Source: Anomaloglossus baeobatrachus
Taxonomy: Eukaryota; Chordata; Amphibia; Anura; Aromobatidae
NCBI RefSeq assembly: GCF_048569485.1
Contig: NC_134354.1
Span: 508,830,869 to 508,894,868, forward strand
Direction of reading: 5' to 3'
Length of the DNA stretch: 64,000 bases
The notes beneath the pieces were generated by a model. It saw only the letters and a list, made by a program, of their open reading frames with translations. It made no database searches and was not told the DNA's origin. Shown in pieces: positions 11,283 to 23,097 of the stretch (positions are counted from its first letter, which is position 1; each line of letters begins with the position of its first letter). The position numbers and the translations under genes were made by a program.

Positions 11283-14200
11283 ATGGCTTCTATGTGCACA
11301 TCAAAGAAGTTGTTCTTTTTGCTCTCAACATTTTTATTTTTTAAATTCCTTACGGCCGGGCTGTATAGAAAAACGCACTTACCTTGTGATGTGATAAACC
11401 AAGTTTCTACAGTTATTGTGGATTGTACTCATAGAGGTTTAACAGCAATTCCTCCTGGTCTCCCCATAAATACCACAAATTTAACACTAAACCTCAACAA
11501 TATCAGAGAAATAAGTCCAGATGCATTTGTCAACCTCAGAGAACTTGTTGAAATTAGCCTTAAATGCAACTGTGTTCCTAGAAATTTAGCTCCTCCTAAT
11601 GACGATGTATGTACTGAAGGATTACACATAATTAATGGAAGTTTTACGACACTAGATAAATTGCAATCACTCAATTTGGATGCAAATCAGATTATGGAGT
11701 TTCCTAAAGGACTGCCACCAAATTTGATACTTTTGAGTTTAGAAATAAAGAAAATATTTTCTATTTCCAAAGATAACTTTTTAGAAATACCTAACATCCA
11801 AATCCTTTATTTAGGAATGAACTGTTATTACAAAAACCCATGTAATATCCATTTTTATATTGAAAATGATGCTTTTAAAGATTTAAAGGAATTAGCGCTT
11901 CTCAACATGAAATCAAATAATATATCTTTTGTTCCAAGAGGACTGCCAAGCAGTTTGAAAGAACTTTATCTTTATAATAACAGGATTGAAGTCATTCACC
12001 AGTACGATTTTCAAAACTTGACCAAGCTAGAAGTTCTTGACCTAAGTGGCAATTGCCCAAAGTGCATCAATTCTCCATTTCCTTGTAGCCCATGTCCAAA
12101 CAATGCTCCGATTGTGATAGCTGAAAATGCATTTGATAGTTTGAGAAATCTTAGAGTACTTCATCTTAACGGTAACTCTCTTCGTACAGTTTCTCACAGG
12201 TGGTTTACAAACATTAGCAATCTACAAGTGCTTGACCTTTCTCAAAATTTTCTAGCTCATTAAATTATAGAAGCAACATTTTTGCAGTATGTCCTAAGCC
12301 TCACAACTTTGGATCTTTCATATAACAATGAATTTGATGTGTACAATGCAGACTTAAATTTATCACAAACTTTTTCCAATTTAAAGTCTCTAGAGGTTTT
12401 ACGTATTCGTGGATATGTTTTCCAGGAGTTGAAAAAGAGCAATCTTATCCCATTGGTAAATTTAGTTAATCTAACTATTTTGGACTTTGGAACTAATTTT
12501 ATAACATCTGTTGACTTCAGTTTGTTTAAAACGTTTCATTCTCTGAAGTCAATTGGGCTTTCTAACAATAAAATATCTCCTACTGGAATCTCCGTTCTTG
12601 AATCTTGTTCAAATTCACAAGGATCTCCTACACTATATGGCTATACAAGATTTGAAGATGTCCATTATTTTAATTATGATGAACAACAGCCTACATGTAA
12701 ACCCAAAATGGATGAAGATTCTGAGTTTCAGGAATATATGAATGACAATTGTCAATCATATGGCCCAATGTTGGATTTAAGCCAAAACAATATATTTTTC
12801 ATTAAGCCCAATGACTTTATAGACCTAAGTTTTATTAAATGCCTCAACCTCTCTGGAAATGCAATGAGCCAATCCTTAAAGGGAATAGAATTTAAATATC
12901 TTAATAATTTAAAATACTTAGATTTTTCTAACAATCGTATTGATGTCTTATATTCAACTGAATTCGAGGAGCTCATAGAACTGGAAATTTTAGACCTTAG
13001 TTTTAACAAACAATACTTTCAAGTGGAAGGATTGACACACATGTTGAATTTCACAGGGAATCTAAGAAATCTAAAGAAGCTAATGATAAACTGGAATGAA
13101 ATATCAACCTCTGCAAATAGACATATGGTTAGTCAATCAATGCATACATTGGAGTTCAAAGGTAATCGCTTAGATATTTTTTGGCAAGGGGGTGATAATA
13201 GATATTACCAATTCTTTCAACATTTAACTAAACTTGACAAACTAGATATTTCCTTTAACACTTTAACATATATACCTGCAGAGGTGTTTGAAAGCATGCC
13301 TTCCAATCTTACTGAACTCTGTTTATCTAACAACGTTTTGGAGATATTCAACTGGGAAAAGCTAAATATGCTAAGAAATCTTGACGTTCTAGACATCAGC
13401 CACAATCATTTGACTTCACTACCTCAATTGTCTAATTGCACCAATTCATTTAAAACACTAATCTTAAGCTATAACAGAATCAAGAAAATAGATTATGAAT
13501 TTCATATTGAAGCCTATAGTTTAAAATATCTTGACTTAAGTTTCAATGAACTTGACCATATAGCCATCTGGCCTTTAGATGTAATAAATAATTTAGATAT
13601 TCTCCTACTACATGGTAATCCATTTATTTGTAACTGTATTAATAGATGGTTAGTCTCCTGGATAGATGGCACAAATATTATTATACCTTACTTATCATCT
13701 GATGTTTTATGTGTTGGTCCAGGACAGTATGAAGGCAAAAACCTGATAGATTTTGACTATCATGCTTGTGAATGTGATTGGGGAACTTATCTCTTTTTAT
13801 CATACATAGTTTTCACGTTAACCATATTAGTGGTGTCTTTATCAAGCAATTTCTTTTACTGGACTGTTTGGTATGTATATCACTTAACGCAAGCCAAATA
13901 TAAAGGGTTTAGGAGATTACCTGAAACTTGCTATGATGCTTACATTGTATATGATACAGAAGATAAAGTAGTCTCAGATTGGGTATTACATGCGCTAATT
14001 GAAGTGCTTGAGAGACGTGGGGACAGAACATTTAAATTATGTCTTTCAGAAAGAGACTGGGATGCTGGGATACCCGTATTGGAAAATCTGTTAAATAGCA
14101 TCCAGCTAAGCAGAAAAACCGTGTTAGTACTAGCTGACAAAAGTGTCAAAGCAGGATTTTTTAAGACTGCATTGTATATGGCGCATCAACGTCTCATTCA

Positions 14201-15144
14201 GGAAAAAATTGATGTTATCATTCTGATATATCTTGAGAAAATATTGTTGACTCCTAGATTCTTTAGAATGAGAAAAAGGTTATGTGGGAGCTCTGTTTTA
14301 TATTGGCCCTCTAATCCTAAAGCTCAGAGTTAAGGCCCCGTCACACTAAGCAACATCGCTAGCAACATCGCTGGTAACGAACAACTTTTGTGACGTTGCT
14401 AGCGATGTTGCTGTGTGTGACATCCAGCAACAACCTGGCCCCTGCTGTGAGGTCATTGGTTGTTGCTGAATGTCCTGGGCCATTTTTTAGTTGTTGCTGT
14501 CCTGCTGTGAAGCACAGATCGCTGTGTGTGACAGCGAGACAGCAACAACTAATGTGCAGTGAGCAGGGAGCCAGCTTCTGCTGAGGCTGGTAACTAATGT
14601 AAACATCGGGTAACCAAGAAGCCCTGTCCTTGGTTACCCGATATTTACCTTTGATACCAGCCTCCTCCGCTCTCACTGCCTGTGCTGCCGGCTCCTGCTC
14701 TGTGCACAGATAGCTGCAGCACACATCAGGCAATTAACCCGATGTGTGCTGTAACTAGGAGAGCAAGGGGCCAGCGCTCAGTGTGCGCTGCTCCCTGCTC
14801 TGTGCACATTTAGCTGCAGCACACATCGGGTTAATTAACCTGATGTGTGCTGTAACTAGGAGACTGGGGGCTGGTCACTGGTTGCTGGTGAGCTCACCAG
14901 CAACTCGTGTAGCCACGCTCCAGCGATCCCTGCCAGGTCAGGTTGCTGGTGGGATCGCTGGAGCGTCGCAGTGTGACAGCTCACCAGCAACCTCCTAGCA
15001 ACTTACCAGCGATCCCTATCGTTGTTGGGATCGCTGGTAAGTTGCTTAGTGTGACTGGACCTTTACTTTTGGCACTGCTTGACAACTGCTCTAAAAACTG
15101 ATAACATAAAGGCATATCATGAAATGTTTCGAAATGATTATTAA
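11283..15144 (+). pseudogene. tlr7: Toll-like receptor 7, interrupted coding exon
   Basis: TLR7 is an endosomal single-pass receptor for uridine-rich single-stranded RNA that signals through MyD88. The exon encodes a signal peptide (residues 1-25), an LRR-NT cysteine region, about 26 leucine-rich repeats with LNLSGN/LDLSFN-type motifs, an LRR-CT (CNCINRW...CVGPGQ), a transmembrane segment near 833-856, and a TIR domain from about 882 (YDAYIVYDTEDK, RDW, RLCGSSVLYWPSNP). TLR7 is preferred to TLR8 because EGLTHMLNFTGNL, GDNRYYQFF and the junction DLSQNFLA match TLR7 and the TLR8 RKRR-type loop is absent. Codon 327 is TAA (12261-12263) where human TLR7 has Glu. The frame then continues unbroken to 14333, where a 730-bp MITE (14333-15062) brings in a stop. 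The lost C-terminus (SYFWHCLTTALKTDN..., stop 15142-15144) resumes exactly after the MITE. Full length would be about 1,042 codons against 1,049 residues in human. Confidence 0.93.
14333..15062 (+). mobile_element. Harbinger-type MITE inserted in TLR7
   Basis: The termini are AGGCCCCGTCACACTAAGC and the complement of a 3' end ending CTTAGTGTGACTGGACCT, flanked by TTA on both sides (14330-14332 and 15063-15065), the 3-bp target typical of PIF/Harbinger. The subterminal regions repeat AGCAAC/GTTGCT. The interior has palindromic units around ACATCGGGTTAATTAACC. It has no transposase, so it would depend on one in trans. A second, longer copy lies at 31090-32137. A piggyBac TTAA reading was considered, but the downstream side is TTTA. 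Confidence 0.88.
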
Positions 15145-18003
15145 TACCGCATATAAATGAAGGTGTCTGTTTCACAAGTCAAGGAAAATGCGTAATAATA
15201 TGGAGACATCTGTCATTCCAGAGTCTCATATAGAGTGTTAAAACTAAGTCATTGAGAAAGAAGATAAGGTCCAGATATTGTAATTAAAGTTTATGAAATG
15301 TGTTTTTTTCCAGTAGTACAACTTATCATGCGGTCAATGTGAAATTACTATGACAAATGACAACAGTACCTGACAAAATCATGCATCAAAATCCCCATAC
15401 AAAGATCTTAAAGTGAATGTATCATCAATATTATTTTGCTGTAATTAAAACCAGTTATATAACAAAAAATGTTTATTTCCATAACTGTAGATTTATTTTA
15501 TTTTCTGTACATGGTTATGTGGGCTACAATCCGCCCTGAGCTTCTGTTAACAGTATTTCAAAATATGCTTTAAAGGGACTCCTTTACCCTCAAAATGCAT
15601 TTTAAATGATCCATAGTCATGCGCATAGCACAGTAAGGGGATAACCGAGAACCGAAGCTCCTAGACTGGCCCTCAGGTTAAGGGGGCCCTAGCTGTCCCT
15701 TATCCCAGGAGTACTTCTGATGTTGAAGATGTCTGGCTTCGGTGCTGTTACTGGCCAGCCCTGCTCTAATAGCCCCTCTCTCCTACCCCCAGGGAGGGCC
15801 ATGACAGGAGGGATTAATCCACACAAAAAGACAGGGAAAAATCTCAAACTCATTATAAGTACACACAGAGCTATAGACAATGTGTGCTCAGGGGGAAATA
15901 AAGAACAAGGAAGAAATAAACAGACAACAAGAATATTTACACAACACACCATAAAATGCACAGAAGATTTCCAGAAACCAGACCACCACAGCACAAGGAT
16001 TGGTATCACAACAAGCTATAATCGGCATGGAAGGATCAAATCTACTATCTTAAAAAGGGCAAGGAATAACTGTGATAGGTCTCTGACAACATGTGACTCC
16101 AGAGATCATCAATAGGCTAGCAGAACTTAACTTCTGCAAGTGTAAACAGCTTGGTCGATGCCAGAGTCTGTCTGAGAAACTCAGAAGTCTAACAGGAGAC
16201 CAAGAGTGTAGTGTTAGAATGTGCTGTGTGAACAGAGTCAGATGCTGCCCTGACACTCAGTAAGGTCTGAGCTAAACCCTGTGCGACAGCTATACAGTAA
16301 TATAGGGAACTTAGTCCGAGAATATAACTTTTCATTTGTGTGGCTTCAGTGCACTCTTGGTGTATCCAAGAGTTTGGCGCATCATTACGCTTCTTCATTT
16401 GCATATTGGGTGCCATCCCCTGATTCGTGATGAAAATGTGTGCTTCCCAGAGTGAGAACTGTCTGAATGCTGTCACAGCGCAGAGCATTCTTCTTCATGT
16501 CTTCTTTCTGCTGATGCTGCTCACTACACTAATTCACCCGTAAGTATAGCAAGTGGCTTCTGATATGATCTAAGATGAGATGAGGGGTAGAAAACATGTG
16601 CATCTCCAGCTTCGTATCTGATTATCCCCACTTCCAAATGTAATAATATTATACAGTCATTGGTGGTAATGGGTATACTCAAACATTTGGTGATGGAGTA
16701 AATTCAAGAGATGCACGTGTTTGCTTTTTGCCCTCTTGCTACACTTTCTGGGGTATTAGTGCAGCTAGAAGTGTCAGTAGGAAGAAGGCAGGTAGGAGAA
16801 CATGGCCAGCCACTGTGTCTGTGCATGGTTGACACACACAGTGTCAGTGCACATGCACACACTGGTTGCACTCAGAAAATGCTTTGTCTTGGAAGTGAAC
16901 ACTGTCCATCAGAAGTGAATTTGAATATGCAAATAATGGTGCATAATTGGGCAGTGAAGCCCCCTGTATGAATTAAAATTTAATATTCTCAAGTACTGTA
17001 CCAGTAAGAGTCATAGTGCTAGTATGATTTTTATACACCCTATATCACTGTTATCCCCTACCCATCATGACCAATAATGTTTTTCACTGAACCTTTTTCT
17101 TCCTCTTCTTGGAAATCAACCTGCAGCTGTTAAACATTTAAATACTTGTGTCAAACTCTGAGAGTGGGATATAACACTCAGTGGCAGAGAGTGTGCGTCA
17201 TTCTTGGGCCCCATTGATGCATTCGGGAATTAATCGTGGAGCACCAATGGGTTGTCATGACAGCCAGAGGTCAGCTGATGATACCTGTGCCTGTCATTAC
17301 GATCCTCCTGTGAATGAATACCAGCTGCGAGCTGATGCACCGCTCTGTACAGCACAACACACTGGATGATCACAGCTTCAGGCCTCCTAAAGAGACTATT
17401 AACAAAACAATTTTCAAACAGTGAGCCATAAATATAGACACGGGGTCAGCCTAGGTGTGGCTGAGCCAGTGTCTGCACTGCTCAAAAATATATCAACAGC
17501 AAGATGAAACTGAGTAATAGTGCAAAAAAGTACCATTTTTGTATTAGAATTCGCAAACAGGGATTTAAAAACAAAGATATATTAAAAACAACTACATGAG
17601 AGATGAGGGATGCTGAAGTAAATAGAGAGAGAATGACAGGGTCCCTTATAAAGTATGCGTAGCATGTATCCGACCCCAAAACCCTAATCATGCGCCAAAG
17701 GTAATGTTTAAAGTAAGAAATTAAAAATCCCAAACAAGACATCATAATTTAAAAACTGTGGGTAAAAATAGATGGCATATTAGTTCCGCGAAGGGCCATG
17801 ATTACCTAAAGTGCAAGTGCAGAGGAACCAAAGTAAGAGCCTATTCTCACAGCATCACAGAGCCCCCAGGGACAAATGTAGAGACTACATCTAAAGAGAC
17901 CAGTAAATCCAGAAAAAAGTAGGAAAAAAAAAGGTTTTAAACCCATCCTGTTTTCACCTTCATGACTTGGCCAAGTTTTGCAATTCTGACCAATGTTACT
18001 TTA
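15145..18003. other. Non-coding region downstream of TLR7
   Basis: No coding gene is seen. 15145-15530 would hold the TLR7 3' UTR; TATTAAAATTT-like and AATTAAAG stretches are present, but I cannot choose a poly(A) signal. 15640-16500 looks like part of a dispersed repeat because of its base composition change and short ACACA-rich text, without clear ends. 17410-17960 resembles anuran interspersed repeat text. It runs into the repeat that resumes after the Helitron at 20358. Confidence 0.35.

Positions 18004-18060
<57 letters not shown>
18004..18060. repeat. (TA)n run at the Helitron 5' end
   Basis: This is an almost perfect TA repeat directly after the 5' TC of the Helitron. Confidence 0.95.
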
Positions 18061-18062
<2 letters not shown>

Positions 18063-18119
18063 GCCTTATTCTGTCTGTCTGTCTTGCTCCAAAATTGTGT
18101 CCTTACAGTGACAACCGTC

Positions 18120-18860
18120 GGCCTGGCCCCGCCCCTCCACACGGATTGGCTGCTCGGCTCGGCCCCGCCCCCCGCATGGATTAACCGTTTGGCCAGGCCC
18201 AGCCCCCGCACGCGATGCCCGCTAGGCCACGCCCCCCGCACACGATGCCCGCTGGCCCCGCCCCTCGCATGATTTAACGGTTTGGCCAGGCCCGCCCCCC
18301 GCACGCGATGCCCACTAGGCCACGCCCCCACACGCGATGCTCGCTGGCCCCGCCCCCGCATGGATTAACCGTTTAGCCAGGCCGCCCCCCGCACGTGATG
18401 CCCTCTAGGCCATGCCCCCGCACGCGATGCCCGCTAGGCCATGCCCCCCGCACGCGATGTCCGCTAGGCCATGCCCCCGCATGCGATGCCCGCTAGGCCA
18501 CGCCCCGCACGCGATGCCCGCTGGCCCCGCCCCCCGCATGGATTAACCGTTTGGCCAGGCCTGCCCCCCGCACGTGATGCCCGCTAGGCCACACCCCCTG
18601 CATGTGATGCCCGCTGGCTCCGCCCCCCGCATGGATTAACCGTTTGGCCAGGCCTGCCCACCGCACGTGATGCAAGCTAGTCCACGAACCCGCACGCGAT
18701 GCCCACTAGGCCACGCCCCCGCACGCGATGCCCGCTAGGCCATGCCCCCCACACGTGATGCCCACTAACTAGGCCACGCCCCCCGCACGCAATCCCGCTA
18801 GGCCACGCCCCGCATGCGATGCCCACTAGGCCACGCCCCCCGCACACGATGGGCACCTGT
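18120..18860. repeat. Tandem array of ~30-bp units in the Helitron
   Basis: Units like CACGCGATGCCCGCTAGGCC plus ACGCCCCC repeat about 24 times, with CpG-rich sequence and mixed variants (some units contain CATGGATTAACCGTTTGGCC). Reading frames through the array are artefacts. Confidence 0.9.
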
Positions 18861-18949
18861 ATACCACCCCCCAGGACTACTCCCATTATACTCCTCTTTC
18901 CCCAGGACTACTCCTCCCATTATACTCCTATTATACTCCTCTCTGAGGG

Positions 18950-19857
18950 GTTCGCAGCATGGGGGGTGGACCACGATGGGGGATGAAACACGATGGGGGG
19001 TGCACAGCATGGGGGATGGAGCACGATGAGGGGTGCAGAATGGGGGATAGAGCACGATAGGGGGTGCGCAGAATGGGGGATGGAGCACGATGGGGGGTGC
19101 GTAGCATGGGGGATGGAGCACGATGGGGGTGGACCATGGGGGATGGAGCACGATGGGGGGCGCATAGCATGGGGGATGGAGCACGATGGGGAGTGCAGCA
19201 TGGGGGATGGAGCACGATGGGGGGTGCAGCGTGGGGGATGGAGCACGATGGGGGGTGCCCAGAATGGGGGGATGAAACATGATGGGGGGTGCGCAGCATG
19301 GGGGATGGAGCATGATGGGGGGTGCGCAGCATGGGGGATGGAGCACGATGGGGGTGCGCAACATGGGGGAAGGAGCACGATGGGGAGTGCGCATCATGGG
19401 GGATGGAGCACTATGGGGGGTGCGCAGCATGGGGGATGGAGCACGATGGAGGGTGCGCAGCATGGGGGATGGAGTACGATGGGGGGTGCGCAGCATGGGG
19501 GATGGAGCACGATGGGGGGTGCGCAGCATGGGGGATGGAGCACGATGGGGGGTGCGCAACATGGGGGATGGAGCACGATGGGGGTGCGCAGCATGGGGGA
19601 TGGAGCACGATGGGGGGTGCGCAGCATGGGGGATGGAGCACAATGGGGGGTGCGCAACATGGGGGATGGAGCACGATGGGGGGTTCGCAGCATGGGGGAT
19701 GGCGCACGATGGGGGGTGCGCAACATGGGGGATGGAGCACGATGGGGGGGTTCGCAGCATGGGGGATGGCGCACGATGGGGGGTGCGCAACAAGGGGGAT
19801 GGAGCACGATGGGGGGGTGCGCAGCATGGGGGATGGAACACAATGGGGGGTGCACAC
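18950..19857. repeat. Tandem array of ~33-bp units in the Helitron
   Basis: About 28 units of GTGCGCAGCATGGGGGATGG followed by AGCACGATGGGGG occur in a row. The units are nearly identical, so the array expanded recently. Because the unit length is close to 33 bp, all frames stay open and give long spurious proteins on both strands (repeats of WGMEHDGG or [11 protein letters not shown]). There are no spacers, so it is not CRISPR-like. Confidence 0.95.
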
Positions 19858-19861
19858 CTCC

Positions 19862-20270
19862 CCCCAAAACACACACACACTGCCACACACGCACCGCACA
19901 ACACACCACACACACACTGGGAACCACAAACACCGCCCTACACAGACACCCACACACACACACAGACAACGCCACACACACACAACACCCAACACACAAA
20001 CACCGCGGCACACACAAATATACGCACATACCGCACAACACACACACTGCACAAATCATACCTCCCCCAAAACACACACACGCACTCCACACCCACACAA
20101 ACTGCGCACCACACACAAATAACGCTACAGACACACAGCGCTCCACAAACAACGCAACACACACAACGCAACACAAACAACACCGCTCTCACCCCCTCAA
20201 ACCCAGACAACACCCAGAACATTTACAGCGCACTACACAAACACTGGCAACTACACACAACAACATCTAT
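19862..20270. repeat. CA-rich low-complexity tract in the Helitron
   Basis: ACACACA runs are mixed with CCGC, CAAACA and CAACA motifs. There is strong C/A strand bias and no gene. Confidence 0.85.
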
Positions 20271-20357
20271 ATATATAACATAATATTAAATCATACATTA
20301 ACTACACAATACGTAAATTCTAGAATACCCGATGCGTAGAATCGGGCCACCTTCTAG

Positions 20358-20531
20358 TGAGGTTATAACTCTGGAACACTTCAACAGATCCCAGTGATCT
20401 AAAGAATGTTTTTTCTTGACATTGGATTTCATGTTAGTGGTCAATTTAGCATGATATTTTTCACATTTATTTGGGAAAAAAATCAGAAATTTGGCAAAAA
20501 GTTTAAACATTTTTCAACTTTACATTTTTAA
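20358..20531 (+). repeat. Piece of an old amphibian interspersed repeat (repeat R)
   Basis: The text from GAGGTTATAACTCTGGAACA onward continues the sequence interrupted by the Helitron. After hAT-B and the Tc1 it is followed by matching text at 26986. I recognise the wording of this repeat from amphibian sequence, but I do not know its class. Confidence 0.45.
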
Positions 20532-22679
20532 TAAGGATGAGCGAATGTATTCGCCACTATTCGGAATCCGATGAATAACAGGCTATTCGTACCATTCGGT
20601 ATCCGACGAATAAATTAGCATCTGCACTGATACTTTCAGTTTCATTTCTGACTTTCTGGCGCCTGTTTTCTAGCCAATGAACACATCTGATGTTGCTTGC
20701 CCTCACAGTAATGCCGCAGCCATCTTTGTTGTGGTGTTACTGTGATTGGCTTGGCCGCACAGCGTCATAGGGGCTATATATGCCAGCGGCCATTTTGTGA
20801 ACATGCAGTCATTGGGGAGCTAGCAGTGTAGATAGACTGTATTGTGTGCGGGGGAGAGTTTGTAGATTCAACTAATAAATAGTCCTTCTAAGGGCTGAAG
20901 ACAGTGTACAGTAGCTGCTAGCAGCTCCTTAAATCGCCAGGCTGCAAAACAGTGAATGCGGACCCAACTATAGGGCCAGTGTTAGTGCAGTGCTTTGTTA
21001 GTGCGCTTGCACTGAATTTTTGTTGCATTCTGCATGCTTTTTTGACAAACAGAATGCAAGTCTTTTGGTCTCTCTCTTTCTGTCTGTTGGTCTCTCCCTC
21101 TCCACCCCTCCCTCATACTCACCGATCACTGACTGATCACCGGCGCAATGCTGCACAGCTGTCACAAAGCTCCGGTGGCTTCTCCTGCTTTCGAAAATGC
21201 CGGCCGCTCATTATTCCATCACTGCTTCCCCCGCCCACCGGCGCCCATGATTGGTTGCATTTAAACGAGCCCCCACACTGAGTGACAGCTGTCTCACTGC
21301 AATCAATCACAGCCGCCGGTGGGCGGGTCTATGTAGTGCAGTAAAATAAATAAATAATTAAAAACAACCAGCGTATGGTCCCCCCAATTTTGATACCAGC
21401 CAAGGTAAAGCCACACAGCTGAATGGTGGTATTCTCAGGATGGGGAACCCCACATTATGGGGAGCCCCCCAGCCTAAAAGTATCAGCCATCAGCTGCCCG
21501 AAATTGGAATTGCCACATCAATTAGATGCGACAGTCCCGCGACTCTACCCGGCTCATCCCGAATTGCCCTGGTGCGGTGGCAACCGGGGTAATAAGGAGT
21601 TAATGGCAGACAAACTGCCACTAAATCCTAGGTTAATCATGGCAGGCGTCTATGAGACATCCCCCATGATTAACCGGTAAGGGAAAGTAAATAATTACAT
21701 ACATCCGAAAAAATCCTTTATTTGGAATAAAAGACAAAAAACCCCACCCTTTTTCATCACTTTATTAAAATCCCCAAATACCCCTCCAGGTTCGGCGTAA
21801 TCCACATGAGGTCACACAACTCTTTCAGCTCTGCTACATGAAGCTGACAGGAGCGGCCACAGACCACGACCGCTCTAAGTGAGCTCCACGCAGCAACTGA
21901 AGTGAGTCGTGCTGTCAGCGATGACATCACTCAGGTTACCCGCGGCAACTGCTCTCAGGTGGAGGACTACAGCTGACCGTGGGTAACCTGAGTGACAGCA
22001 CCAATTATCGCGCGGCTCACTTCAGTCATTTGAGTCCTTCACCTGTGATCACAAATCAGGCAACGGCACACAGACAGAGCTGCACGATGACAATGAAGTC
22101 GGGTGAAGTTCATCCCAGTTCATTCTGATCGCGCGGCTCTGTCTCGCAGCTAGCCATGCTCTAAGGGGATGTAGCAGAGCCGAGTGGGACTGCACTGTCA
22201 AAAATGCATTCAAAATGCATCTAAAACGTAGTGTTTTGGATGCTTTTTGAAACGCACATCCAGTGACAAAACGCTGCTTTTTATTTGTCATGCCAAAACG
22301 CAACGTGCGACTGCGCACATACCATTAAAGTTATTAGGCACTACAAACTGTTTCTTATCAATTTCCCCTCTTTTACTTTGGTTTGAGAGCTGTTCTGACG
22401 ATTACGTAAAAGCTGCGTGCTGCTCTGAGCACGTTATTCCAAGACACCAGAAATGCAGTCACGCACCTTCTACATGCTGTGCCCATACTGTTTATGCCTT
22501 TTCCCATCCATTTCATCCTTTTCCTCAGTCACCAGAGCTTGCTGTTAGGTCCAACGTGAAATTATTGGGGTTTCCCATAGACTTACATTGCACATTGAAT
22601 ATTTGCGAATAGTCGAATAGTGGCGACCTATTCGTCGGATATTCGCAAAGTTGGATATTTTGGTATTCGATCATCCCTA
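20532..22679 (+). mobile_element. hAT-B: non-autonomous hAT element
   Basis: The ends are TAAGGATGAGCGAATG and the complement of ATTCGATCATCCCTA, flanked by ATTTTTAA (20524-20531) and ACTTTTAA (22680-22687), an 8-bp duplication with one change. The terminal 100 bp are filled with ATTCG/CGAAT repeats. Module X (TTAATCATGGCAGGCGTCT and others) lies inside at 21300-21800. No transposase is present. Confidence 0.8.
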
Positions 22680-23097
22680 ACTTTTAACCTTTAAACCACA
22701 GTTACAGTGGGTATGGAAAGTATTCAGACCCCTTTAAATTTTTCACGCTTTGTTTCATTGCAGCCATTTGATAAATTCAAAAAAGTTCATTTTTTTTCTC
22801 ATTAATGTACACTCTGCACCCCATCTTGAAAGAAAACAAACAAATGTAGACATTTTTGCAAATGTATTAAACAAGAAAAACTGAAATATCACATGGTCAT
22901 AAGTATTCAGACCCTTTGCTCAGACACTCATATTTAAGTCACATGCTGTCCATTTCCTTTTGATCCTTCTTGAAATGGTTCTACTCCTTTGGAGTCAAGT
23001 TGTCTTTAATTAAACTGATAGGACCTGATTTGGAAAGGCACACACCTGTCTATATAAGGCCTAACAGCTTACAGTGCATGTCAGACCAAATGAGAAT

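Larger units (their letters stand above)
18004..20357 (+). mobile_element. Non-autonomous Helitron
   Basis: The 5' end is TC (18004) after an A. The 3' end has a hairpin CCCGAT (20328-20333) / ATCGGG (20341-20346), then CCACCTTCTAG, with the next base T. This matches the Helitron rule of a subterminal hairpin, a CTRR end and insertion between A and T without target duplication. There is no RepHel gene. The interior is a TA run, two GC-rich tandem arrays and a CA-rich tract. The flanking text reads as one continuous older repeat when the element is left out. Confidence 0.75.

Noticed and set aside
11283-14333. Reading the TLR as TLR8 or as two separate genes
   Set aside because: Both open parts are in one frame and align end to end with TLR7. 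TLR8-specific loop residues are missing.
14330-15065. piggyBac (TTAA) as the class of the MITE
   Set aside because: The downstream flank is TTTA in both copies. A TTA duplication with AGGCCC/AGGTCC ends fits Harbinger in both copies.
18950-19857. CRISPR-like appearance of ~33-bp regular repeats
   Set aside because: Units are contiguous with no unique spacers, there are no cas genes, and the DNA is vertebrate.
18798-20339. Several long open frames (up to 448 aa) on both strands at 18.8-20.3 kb
   Set aside because: They are translations of 33-bp tandem units and CA-rich text inside a Helitron. They have no domain, no codon bias and equal openness on both strands.
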